Shown one piece after another: positions 42,901 to 50,767 of a stretch of DNA of 64,000 bases. The stretch spans positions 1,302,001 to 1,366,000 of the forward strand of contig NZ_CP076326.1 of the NCBI RefSeq assembly GCF_018771565.1. The letters run 5' to 3'. Each line of letters starts with the position of its first letter. Position 1 is the stretch's first letter. The DNA comes from Thermoflexus hugenholtzii (GTDB taxonomy: Bacteria > Chloroflexota > Anaerolineae > Thermoflexales > Thermoflexaceae). Position numbers and translations under genes: made by a program. The notes below the pieces were generated by a model, which saw nothing but the letters and a program-made list of their open reading frames with translations, made no database searches and was not told the DNA's origin.

Positions 42901-44096
42901 CTCCCGGTAGGGCCTTTCAGGGCGGCCAACCCGTAGTTTCTCAGATTGAGGGCCGCGTTGAGATCCCGATCCACCTCCAGCCCGCACGCCCCACAGTGAA
43001 ACACCCGCTGGGAAAGGGGGAGCGCAGGACCGACCCAGCCGCAGCGCGAGCACCGCTTCGTGGACGGGAAGTCCCGCGGCGCAATGAGGAGCACGGCCCC
43101 ATACCAGGCGCACTTATACTCCAGCATCCGCCGGAAGGCCCCCCACCCCACATCCTGAATGGTCCGGGAAAGGCTCCCGTTCCGCGCCAGACCCCGCACG
43201 TTCAGATCTTCCACCACCAGAACCGGCTTGGCTTTCGCCAGCTCCGTGGCGACCTTGTGCAGGAAGTCCCGGCGGATGTTCCGAGCCCGGCGGTGTAGCC
43301 GGGCCAGACGCAGGGCCGCCTTCTCATAGTTGCGAGAGAAAACCGTCCGCCTCCGCTCCTCCCCCGTCTCCGGGTCTTGTTCCACCACCGTCCGCTTCTG
43401 CTTGCGGGAGAGCTGCCTCGAACGCCGCTTCAAAAGCCGCAAGGCCCTCTCCAGAGGCTTCGGGGCCTCCATCCGCGCTCCATCCGACAGCACGGCAAAA
43501 GCCTCCAGCCCCACGTCGATGCCCACCACATCCTCCGGTCCCCGGACCTCCCGGGGCTCGGGATCCGGGCGCTCCACCTCACAGGTCAGGCTCACAAACC
43601 AGCGATCCGCCTCTCGGGAGATGGTCGCCGAGAGGATGCGGGCCTTCCCGGACTGAAGGAGCTCCAGGAGCTGGTCCGTCCGCTCCTTGGTGCGGACCTT
43701 GCCGATGCGAGGGAGCTGCACGTGCCGGGGAGTGACCCGGATGGAGCCGGTCAGCCGGGCCTTGTTGTCCGCCAGAGCCTTCTTGCGTTTGAAGCGGGGG
43801 AAGCCGGCCCGGCCCTCCCGCCAGTTGCGGACAGCCCGCTCCAGATCCCGGAAGGCCTCCTGGGGGGCGCATTTGGACACCTCCACCCACCAGGGGGCGT
43901 GCTTCCGCTTCCACTCGTTCCAGTCCTTGTGGAGGTCCACCGCCGAGGGGATCTGCTCGCCGCGCGCTTGGGCTTCCAAACAGCGGGTCAGGCCCCAGTT
44001 GTAGGCGAAGCGGGCGGCGCCCACGTGCTTCGCCAGGGCGATCCGGGCCTCCCGGTTGGGGTCCAGCTCGAAGCGGAACGCCTGTCTCACCCGCAT
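42816..44096 (-). CDS. tnpB: TnpB, RNA-guided nuclease of the IS607-type element
   Basis: The 426-residue protein has the N-terminal helical region (FRFELDPNREARIALAKHVGAARFAYNWGL), the RuvC-like catalytic residues Asp in VGIDVGLEAFA, Glu in LVVEDLNVRG and Asp in EVDRDLNAALN, and a zinc-ribbon CSRCG...CGACG. All look intact. It overlaps tnpA by about ten bases, as in IS607 elements. Known TnpBs cut DNA next to a short motif using a guide RNA from the element end, which promotes retention of the element. It is not needed for transposition itself. Confidence 0.92.
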   Translation of the reverse strand: MRVRQAFRFELDPNREARIALAKHVGAARFAYNWGLTRCLEAQARGEQIPSAVDLHKDWNEWKRKHAPWWVEVSKCAPQEAFRDLERAVRNWREGRAGFPRFKRKKALADNKARLTGSIRVTPRHVQLPRIGKVRTKERTDQLLELLQSGKARILSATISREADRWFVSLTCEVERPDPEPREVRGPEDVVGIDVGLEAFAVLSDGARMEAPKPLERALRLLKRRSRQLSRKQKRTVVEQDPETGEERRRTVFSRNYEKAALRLARLHRRARNIRRDFLHKVATELAKAKPVLVVEDLNVRGLARNGSLSRTIQDVGWGAFRRMLEYKCAWYGAVLLIAPRDFPSTKRCSRCGWVGPALPLSQRVFHCGACGLEVDRDLNAALNLRNYGLAALKGPTGSSPGSDACGDPSGGGTAPPGAGLRAMGR

Positions 44097-44649
44097 CCCA
44101 TCGCCTCCAGCGCCTGCCTCGCCCGGCGCCGGGCCGACCGACGCCCGTGCAATCGCCCGCAGGCCGAGGTGAGGATTTCCAGGACGTCTTGCGCCAGGTC
44201 GTCTGCCACTTTCCCATCCTCTATGACAACAACATGTCGCCCCGAAGCGGCCATAGCCGCTTCCAGCAAGTCAAATCCGAACCGGGCCAGCCGATCGCGA
44301 TGCTCCACGACAATCCGAACCACCCGGGGATCCCGCAGGATCCGTAGAAGTTTCTTTCGTTTTCCGTTCAGCCCGGAGCCGATTTCGGTCACCGCTTTAA
44401 CCTCTGTCCAACCTTGTTCTTGGGCAAAGGCCTGAAGGCGTTGAACTTGCCGTTCCAGATCCTCTTTCTGGTCAGCGGAGGACACTCGGGCATAGCGCAC
44501 AGGGATACCTTCTGGGTGAGGCGCTTCTACCCAGATTGTCCCAGCAGGCAATGGGCGGGCAGGGACAGGAAGCTTGCCTGCCCGAAATCACCGCCAGGCG
44601 GTGATATCGCTTATCCCCTGCTGACGAGCCCAATCCGAGAGTTTCATGG
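44087..44649 (-). pseudogene. tnpA: IS607-type serine recombinase tnpA with two N-terminal lesions
   Basis: From 44587 the frame reads FRAGKLPVPARPLPAGTIWVEA and then an intact small serine recombinase with the catalytic YARVSSADQKEDLERQ and VVEHRDRLARFGF. The DNA-binding N-terminus is broken twice: TGA at 44588-44590 replaces a Trp codon (AWR-stop-FRAGKL), and an extra GA in GAGAGAG at about 44639-44645 shifts the start ATGAAACTCTC out of frame. Removing both restores MKLSDWARQQGIS...AWRWFRAGKL, the usual IS607 MerR-like start. An internal ATG at 44551 may still allow a shorter recombinase without the helix-turn-helix. Confidence 0.85.
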
Positions 44650-44665
44650 CCGAAATAAATGATGA

Positions 44666-45557
44666 ACTCATCTCAAAACCCGGCGTCCGGTTGTAGTATA
44701 CTCGGTCTCTGGACAACCTGCCTGGGAGGGGAAGACCGATGGGGTTTCAGGAGTTGACGGATGAGCAGTGGGCTTTCATTGCGCCCTTGCTGCCACCCAG
44801 GGCCAAAACCGGAAGACCTCGGGTGGATGACCGCAAGGTCCTCAACGGGATCCTGTATGTGCGGGTTACCGGCTGCCGGTGGTGCGATATGCCCCGCCAA
44901 TATGGCGCCTATCAGACTGCCTGGCGGCGGTTTCGGGAACTTCAGGAGAAGGGGGTCTGGCACCAGATCCTGCAAGCCCTTCTGGACTGGAGGTATACGC
45001 TGGGGAAGGTGAAGGTGGAAGCGGTGGCGGTTGATTCCACGCTGGTGGAGGCGAAAAAAGGGGGGAAGGTGTAGGAGTAGATAGGCATAAGAAGCGAAAA
45101 GGGACGAAAGTGCACGTTTTGGTGAATGAAGATGGGCTTCCCTTGCGTGTAGTGGTGGGGCCTGGGGATGAGCACGATTGTCGTCGGTTTGAGGAGGTGC
45201 TGGGGGGCCTGCGAGTGAAGAAGAGCGGGAGGGGGCGGGCGCGAACGCGGCCGAAGGTGGTATATGCAGATGCGGCGTATGATGCCAAGGCAATTCGGGA
45301 GGGGTTGCGACGGCGGGGGATTCGGGCGGGCATTCCGAAGAATCCGCGGCGGGGGAAGGGAACCCGAGGGGGAAAGCGGGCGTTCCGGCGTCGGAAGGCC
45401 GATCGGAAGGCTCGAAGCAGCGTGGAGCGGTTCTTCGGATGGCTGAAAGGGGGGTTCCGAAGGTGGACGGTTCGGCACGAAAGGCGGCTTGCCACCTTCC
45501 TGGCCTTCGTCCTCCTCGCCTGCTTCCTCATCGCCTGGAGAATTTTGAGATGAGTTC
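44666..45557 (+). mobile_element. IS5-family insertion sequence, about 0.9 kb
   Basis: Perfect 15-base terminal inverted repeats, GAACTCATCTCAAAA at 44666-44680 and its complement at 45543-45557, flank the transposase. A possible 3-base target duplication GAT is at 44663-44665 and 45558-45560. It inserted just upstream of tnpA of the IS607-type element. Confidence 0.9.
44739..45553 (+). CDS. IS5-family transposase made by predicted -1 frameshift
   Basis: Frame A (44739-45074) starts [20 protein letters not shown] and holds the first DDE Asp in [10 protein letters not shown]. Frame B (through 45553) continues as [17 protein letters not shown], with the second Asp in YADAAYDA and the Glu in [11 protein letters not shown]. 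They meet at the slippery run A6G6 (45054-45065), and a -1 shift joins them into one protein of about 270 residues. This layout is known in several IS5 subgroups. The stop codon lies inside the right inverted repeat. All three catalytic residues are present, so the element may be active. Confidence 0.9.
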
Positions 45558-45583
45558 GATAATAAAATTGCCAACAGTTGTCC

Positions 45584-46682
45584 ACCCTTGCTCCCCCAGC
45601 GCGATCATCGCCGCCCAGGCCGCGGCGATCAGGCCGCCCGGGCGGCTCCCCAGCAGCGTGGGGGTGGCGTAGAGGCCCCCCGGCCAGTCCGTGGCCGCGA
45701 AATACTGATAACGGCGCAGCGCCCTTCCCCGATACAGAATCACCGAGACGCCCTTCGGCGCGTATCCGTATTTGTGCGGATCGACGGAGATCGAGGTCAC
45801 GCCGGGCAGCCGGAAATCGAAGGGAGGGACGGGATAGCCCAGCCGTTCCGCCCACGGCAGGATGAACCCGCCCAGGCATGCATCCACGTGGCAACCGATC
45901 CCGCGCGCCCGGGCCAGGGCCGCGATCTCCGGGACAGGGTCGATGACGCCGTGGGGGAAGGAGGGCGCGGAGGCCACCAGGGCGATGGTGCGACGGGTGA
46001 TCGCCCGGGCCACGGCCGTCCCATCGGCCCGATAACCTGCATCCACCGGGACGTAGATCAAGCGCAGCCCGAGGAGCTGAGCGGCCTTCTCGAAAGCCGC
46101 GTGGGCGGTGACCGGGAGCACCACCTCCGGCCGGACGATCCCCCGCGTCTCCCGGGCCCAGTCCCGATAGGCCTTCATCGCCAGCAGGATGCTCTCCGTC
46201 CCGCATGAGGTCACCGTCCCCACGATCTCCTCGCCCGCGGCGTCCGCGCCCAGCATGTGCGCGGTCATGGAGACGATCTCCGCCTCCATCCGCGCCACGC
46301 TGGGCCAGAGATCCGGGTGGAGGGGGTTGGCTTGGGAGAAAAGGGCGTAGACGCGGTTCAGGAAGGCCACATGGGGTTCCCCGCCGTGATACACCGCCCC
46401 CGAGGCATAGCCCTTCCGCCATCGCGGCTCCTCCCGGGCCGCCAGCGCTTCCAGGTGCCGAAACACCCACTCCGGGGAACGCCCCTCCAGGGGCAACCGG
46501 TGGAAGGCGGGAAGATCCCGGTAAGGCTTGAGGAGCGGCTCCAGCCCTCGCAACACCTCCGCGTATTCCTCCTCCAGGCGACGCTCCACCCCGGGCATCG
46601 CCCGCACCGGTCGCTCCAGCCGGGCAAGCCATGAACGAAGCCCTCGCCGGAGGAATTCCCACAACCCGCCTTCGCGCAGCAT
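45584..46682 (-). pseudogene. 5' part of a split group II decarboxylase (sphingosine-1-phosphate-lyase-like)
   Basis: An ATG at 46682 with AGGAG eight bases upstream starts [15 protein letters not shown]; a GTG at 46706 is an alternative. The product has the typical family motifs [37 protein letters not shown] and the PLP-binding Lys in [15 protein letters not shown], then reaches IALGEQG, where the element begins. Beyond that, the frame runs into element sequence and stops. The C-terminal domain continues at 42339-42759. Without the insertion, the enzyme would be about 500 residues and would cleave a phosphorylated amino-alcohol or decarboxylate an amino acid; the substrate is unknown. Confidence 0.88.
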
Positions 46683-46710
46683 CCCCATCGCTCCTGAGGG
46701 ATCCACCCTC

Positions 46711-48284
46711 TCAGACGAAGAGCGAGCGGCGGCGGTGAAGACGGCGATAAATGCCGCGGGTCGCCCGATAAAAGGCCAGGAACTCCCGGAACAGCGCGTC
46801 GTAGCGCGCGCGGTTGGCGGGATCCGGGCGGAAGGTGGCGGCGATGGGCACCCGCTCCGGGATCTCCGCCCATGTCAGCTCGCCGAGGGCCACCGCGGCC
46901 AGCAGGGCGACCCCGCGCAGGGCGGCCAGCTGCGGCTCCTGCACCGTATGGATCGTCCGGTTCAGGACATCCGCCATGATCTGGCCCCAGATGGCGGAGC
47001 GCGCCCCGCCCCCGATGAAGCGGATGTGATCCACGCGATGCCGGAGGAAACCCTCCACCGCCTCTAACAGCCAGCGGGTGTTATAAGCGACGCCTTCGAA
47101 AACCGCGCGCACCAGATGTTCCCGTCGGGTCTCCAGGGAGAGGTTGAAAAACCCCCCGCGCAGGGCGCTGTCCTCCACCGGCGTTCGCTCCCCATACAGC
47201 CATGGCGCAAACAACAGGCCCCCGCTCCCCGGCGGAGCCTGGGCCGCGAGGGCGTCCAGGAGCGGCTCGGGGAGAGGGGCCGTTGCGGTGGGATCCTGGA
47301 GCAGCCGGCCCAGGACCTGCAGGCAGGCTCCTGCCGTCTCCTGCTCGTTGGCGATGAAATAACGGCCGGGGATCGCGGAGGGGAGCGTGGTCATGTTCCG
47401 AAGGAGATCCACCCGGCGGAACGGCACGTGACAGGTGAGCCAGGAGGAAGTGCCCAGATAGAGGTGGGGAGCCTCATCCGCCACCGCCCCGGAGCCGACC
47501 GCTCCGGCCTGCACATCCGGCGTCCCCACGATCACCGGGATCCCCGGGCGGAGGTCCAGGTCCCAAGCCGCTTCCGGCCGGAGCGGGCCCAGGATCTCCA
47601 CCGCCTTCCGGAGGTCGGGGAGCTTCTCCCGATCCACGCCCGCCGCCCGGAGCAACGCGGGATGATAGTCGATCCGATGGATGTCCCGGTTGTCCGTGAG
47701 CCAGAAGAGGGCGATGGAATCGTAGGAAGCGGCGGCGCACCCGGTCAGGCGGAGGTTCAGGTAGTCCTTCGCCTCCAGGAACTTCCAGGTCTCCCGATAG
47801 ACCTCAGGGCGACGGCGACGCAGATAGAGGAGATGCGCGAACGAATCCTTCCCCGAATGACCCGGGATCCCTCCTGTCAGCCGGATCCAGAGGATCAGGC
47901 GATCGAGCCGGTAGCCCGCCACGGAGGGGAAGCCGCCGAACATCTCCTCCACCTCCGGCGCGCCCCGCGCGTCCATCCAGAGGATCGCAGGGGTTAACGG
48001 AGCCCCTTCGCGATCCACCGGACGAGGGTGGACCACATGCCGGTGCAGCCGATGGCGACGATGCGATCCCGGGCTTCCGGGATCCCTTCCAGCAAGCGAT
48101 GGGTGGCCCGCCGGATGGCCTCCCACCATTCATGGGGATCCTGTTCCGCCCCGCCGTCCGGCAGGAGGGACAGCCGGGTGGGCTCCTTCTCCCAGGCCAG
48201 GAGCTCTCCCTGCGTCGAGACCAGACCCACCTTGGGGCCCGTCGTCCCCAGGTCCACCGTCAGGATCCAGCGCTCGCCCGGCAT
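46711..48284 (-). pseudogene. FGGY-family carbohydrate kinase with a one-base frameshift
   Basis: The N-terminal 91 residues (MPGERWILTVDLGTTGPKVG to GCTGMWSTLV) are in one frame from 48284, and the rest (PVDREGAPLTPAILWMD to the end) is in another, ending at 46711. The frames switch near 48018-48021 in CCGG; one extra C would restore STLVPVDREG. The remainder shows the FGGY signatures GTSSWLT, LLFAPWLYGERTP and RFIGGGARSAIWGQIMADV. Intact, it would be a ~520-residue xylulokinase-like enzyme. It lies between the aldehyde dehydrogenase and the split decarboxylase on the same strand. A sequencing error must be considered. Confidence 0.85.
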
Positions 48285-48320
48285 CGCGACCCCCTCCCGG
48301 TGCGGAGGAGGGCCTGCCGC

Positions 48321-49775
48321 TTAGAACCAGCGGGTGATCACCACTTTGCGATCCGTGAAGAAGTATAAGGTGTCCATCCCCTGGCCGTGGAGGTCGCCGA
48401 AGAAGGACTGTTTCTGCCCGGCGAAGGGGTAAGGGGCGATGGGGGCGGCCACGCCGATGTTGATCCCCACGTTGCCCGCGCGCACCCGCAGCCGGAACTC
48501 CCGGGCCGCCCGTCCATCCCGGGTGAACAGGGAGGCGGCGTTCCCATAGGGGAGGCCGTTGATGATCTCCAGCGCCTCCTCCAGATCGCGCACCCGGATC
48601 ACCCCCAGCACCGGGCCGAAGATCTCCTCACAGGCGATGGTCATCTTCGGCTGCACTCCATCGAAGATGGTCGGCCCGATGAAGTAACCGTTGGGATAGC
48701 CCGGCACCCGGATCCCCCGTCCGTCCAGGAGCAGCTCGGCTTCTTCCCGCAGGCCGAGCTCGATATAGCGGTGGATCCGCTCCAGGGCTTTGCGGGAGAC
48801 CACCGGACCCATCTGCACGCCCTCGTCAAGCCCGTAACCCACCCGGATGCGGGACGCCCCTTCCACCAGGGCCCGCCGCAACGGCTCGTGGATCTCGCCC
48901 ACGGCCATCACCAGGGAACCGGCCAGGCAGCGCTGGCCCGCCGACCCAAAGGCGGAGGAGAGGATGGCCGGGACCGTGCGCTCCAGGTCCGCGTCGGGCA
49001 TCACCACCAGGGCGTTCTTGGCCCCGCCGTGGCACTGGGCCCGCTTGCCGTGGGCGGCCGCCGTGGCGTAGACATACTTCGCCACCGGCGTGGAGCCCAC
49101 GAAGGAGACCCCCGCGACGTCGGGGTGGGTCAGCAGCGCGTCCACCACCTCTTTCCCCCCGTGGACCATGTTGATCACCCCGGGAGGGAAGCCAACCTCG
49201 TGGATCAGTTCGAAGAGACGGGTTTGCGTGATGGGGCAGATCTCGGAGGGCTTGACGATGTAGGTGTTCCCGGCGACGAGGGCGTAGGGGAAGAACCACG
49301 AGGGGATCATGGCGGGGAAGTTGAAGGGCGCGATGCAGCAGAAGACGCCCACCGGCTCCAGGATGCATTCCTCATCGATCCCATCGGCGACCTGGGGCGT
49401 GTGGTAGCCCATGAGGGCGGTGAACATCCCGGCGGCCGCCTCGATGTTCTCCAGGGTCCGCTGCATCTCCCCCCGGGCTTCCTCCAGGGTTTTCCCGTGC
49501 TCCTGCACGATGGTGCGAGCCAGGTCCTCAAAACGCCGCTCCACCTGATCCCGCAGGCGCAGGAGATAGCGAGCGCGGACCGGGATGGGGAGGCGACGCC
49601 ATGATTCGAAGGCTTCCCGGGCCGCCGCCACCGCCCGGTTCACTTCCTCCACCGTGGAGAGGGGGACCCGGGCGATCACCGCATCCAGGGCCGGGTTGCG
49701 CACCTCCAGGTAAGTGTCCGTCGCCGAGGCCACCCACTGGCCACCGATGTAGTTCCGCAACACCTCGCTCCCCAT
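48321..49775 (-). CDS. mmsA: CoA-acylating methylmalonate-semialdehyde dehydrogenase-like enzyme
   Basis: The 484-residue product (start ATG at 49775 behind GGGAGGGACCT) has NAD-binding FCCIAPFNFPAMIPSWFFPYALVAGNTYIVKPSE, GVSFVGSTPVAKYVY, CHGGAKN and the catalytic Cys in FGSAGQRCLAGS. This is the MMSDH subgroup pattern, which lacks the usual general-base Glu and uses CoA. Such enzymes act in valine and inositol breakdown. The neighbours (a sugar kinase and PLP decarboxylase, both broken) suggest a former catabolic operon. The ending YFFTDRKVVITRWF is typical. Confidence 0.92.
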   Translation of the reverse strand: MGSEVLRNYIGGQWVASATDTYLEVRNPALDAVIARVPLSTVEEVNRAVAAAREAFESWRRLPIPVRARYLLRLRDQVERRFEDLARTIVQEHGKTLEEARGEMQRTLENIEAAAGMFTALMGYHTPQVADGIDEECILEPVGVFCCIAPFNFPAMIPSWFFPYALVAGNTYIVKPSEICPITQTRLFELIHEVGFPPGVINMVHGGKEVVDALLTHPDVAGVSFVGSTPVAKYVYATAAAHGKRAQCHGGAKNALVVMPDADLERTVPAILSSAFGSAGQRCLAGSLVMAVGEIHEPLRRALVEGASRIRVGYGLDEGVQMGPVVSRKALERIHRYIELGLREEAELLLDGRGIRVPGYPNGYFIGPTIFDGVQPKMTIACEEIFGPVLGVIRVRDLEEALEIINGLPYGNAASLFTRDGRAAREFRLRVRAGNVGINIGVAAPIAPYPFAGQKQSFFGDLHGQGMDTLYFFTDRKVVITRWF

Positions 49776-49873
49776 AGGTCCCTCCCGCAAGAGGATCTCG
49801 CTTGCGCCGAACCTCGTTCCAAACCCATGCCGGAAGGCCCGGCGGTCAAGCCTGTAGAGGACAGCGAATCCTT

Positions 49874-50269
49874 CTAACGATTTGCTTGCATTCGTCTCCG
49901 AGGCTCATCAAAAGGCAGCTTTCGAATGCGTATAATTTGATCCTCTACAATAACGATCAAGCCTATCCGAAGATATTCCTCTACTTGAGGAAGTATATCG
50001 ATTAACTTCTGAAATGTCTGGTCAGGTTGAGAACGACGGATGCGGAAAATGATAATAGATGGGGAAGACTGGCGCGTAAAAGCCAGCAGACGTCCATAAT
50101 CCAGATCGTGGGTGAGGATGATCTCCCCTTGACGTCGAGCCTCCTCAATGATTTCCCAATCCTCTGCGTAACTCAGGCCGATATCCCCTGCATGACGAAA
50201 CAAGTATCCTTTATCCTGTAAGCGCTTGGCTAAAGAGCGAGGCATATTCATGTTTAAAAGAAACTTCAT
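49874..50269 (-). CDS. DUF5615 PIN-like toxin candidate
   Basis: The 131-residue protein begins MKFLLNMNMPRSLAKRLQ and contains HAGDIGLSYAEDWEIIEEARRQGEIILTHDLDYGRLLAF, the core of the DUF5615 PIN-like family, with the acidic residues in DIG, ED and THDLDYG. These proteins usually pair with DUF433 antitoxins, and a truncated DUF433 gene lies directly upstream. GAGGAG lies 11 bases before the ATG. Composition is AT-richer than the surroundings, consistent with transfer. The toxin role is based on family context. Confidence 0.8.
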   Translation of the reverse strand: MKFLLNMNMPRSLAKRLQDKGYLFRHAGDIGLSYAEDWEIIEEARRQGEIILTHDLDYGRLLAFTRQSSPSIIIFRIRRSQPDQTFQKLIDILPQVEEYLRIGLIVIVEDQIIRIRKLPFDEPRRRMQANR

Positions 50270-50285
50270 TACGTATGGAACTCCT

Positions 50286-50402
50286 CTACAGGTAATTTAG
50301 AATCGAAGATACTGGAATTCGCAAACCACAAATGCATGGCTTCCCCATGCATTTGTTAGGATCCATCGTAATACGCCGAAAACGGTAATGTCGGAGCTCC
50401 AT
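50286..50402 (-). pseudogene. Truncated DUF433 antitoxin
   Basis: The ATG at 50402 gives [22 protein letters not shown] and then [14 protein letters not shown], the first half of DUF433 proteins, and a TAG at residue 39. The family usually has about 75 residues with a C-terminal helix-turn-helix part. In the next frame, LPVEEFHT resembles a DUF433 end, so an internal deletion may have joined the two ends out of frame. The toxin gene starts 17 bases later. Confidence 0.7.
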
Positions 50403-50424
50403 CGTTATTCTTCTTTCGATTAGC

Positions 50425-50730
50425 ATTAAGGATAGAGGCTTTCGCCCTAAACCTCGGGTCTCCGATGACACAGGGTCGCCCTTGAAGCCATCCCTACAGT
50501 CCCAAACTCCCGTCTTCTCAATCCCGAAAGGTCGCGGCGAAAGCCGCTCCTACAAAAGCCGCTCCTACAGGATAGATTTCTTCGGAAGGGGCTTTCGCCC
50601 CACACCTCTATCTTCGAGCTGGCAGATCGCGGCTGAAGCCCCTCCTCCAGCGTGGATGCCGAAATGAATTTCGGCCTACAAGGGCGATCGGTCGCGGCGG
50701 AAGCCGCTCCCACGGAGAGGATGCATCCTC
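50425..50730. repeat. REP-like repeat units, cluster 2
   Basis: Several units with GGTCGCGGCgAAAGCCGCTCCTACA-like cores occur at about 50490-50500 (degenerate), 50528-50567, 50628-50650 and 50689-50722. GAGGCTTTCGCCCT..ACCTC precedes the first and GGGGCTTTCGCCCCACACCTC the third. GCCGAAATGAATTTCGGCCTAC at about 50659-50681 is a second palindrome type that recurs near 63843. No gene is seen from 50403 to 50767. Confidence 0.8.
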
Positions 50731-50767
50731 CAAACGGTCAATCCATGAGGGATCCTGCCCCAAACCG

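Larger units (their letters stand above)
42760..45583 (-). mobile_element. IS607-type element with a nested IS5-type element
   Basis: The element splits the decarboxylase gene. It carries tnpB (42816-44096) and a damaged serine-recombinase tnpA (44087-44649), the standard IS607 arrangement. The motif TCATTTATTTC occurs in opposite orientation near both ends (42765-42775 and 44654-44664). A 37-base hairpin marks the tnpB end. The IS5-type element (44666-45557) lies just upstream of tnpA, and about 23 bases of IS607 sequence remain beyond it (45561-45583). The exact ends are estimated from where the host gene frame resumes. Confidence 0.82.

Noticed and set aside
44588-44590. TGA in tnpA as a selenocysteine codon
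   Set aside because: The position is a conserved Trp, and a second lesion (a two-base insertion) lies just upstream, so it is decay.
50425-50730. Possible CRISPR array
   Set aside because: The repeats are irregular in spacing, orientation and sequence, have internal dyad symmetry like REP units, and no cas gene is present.
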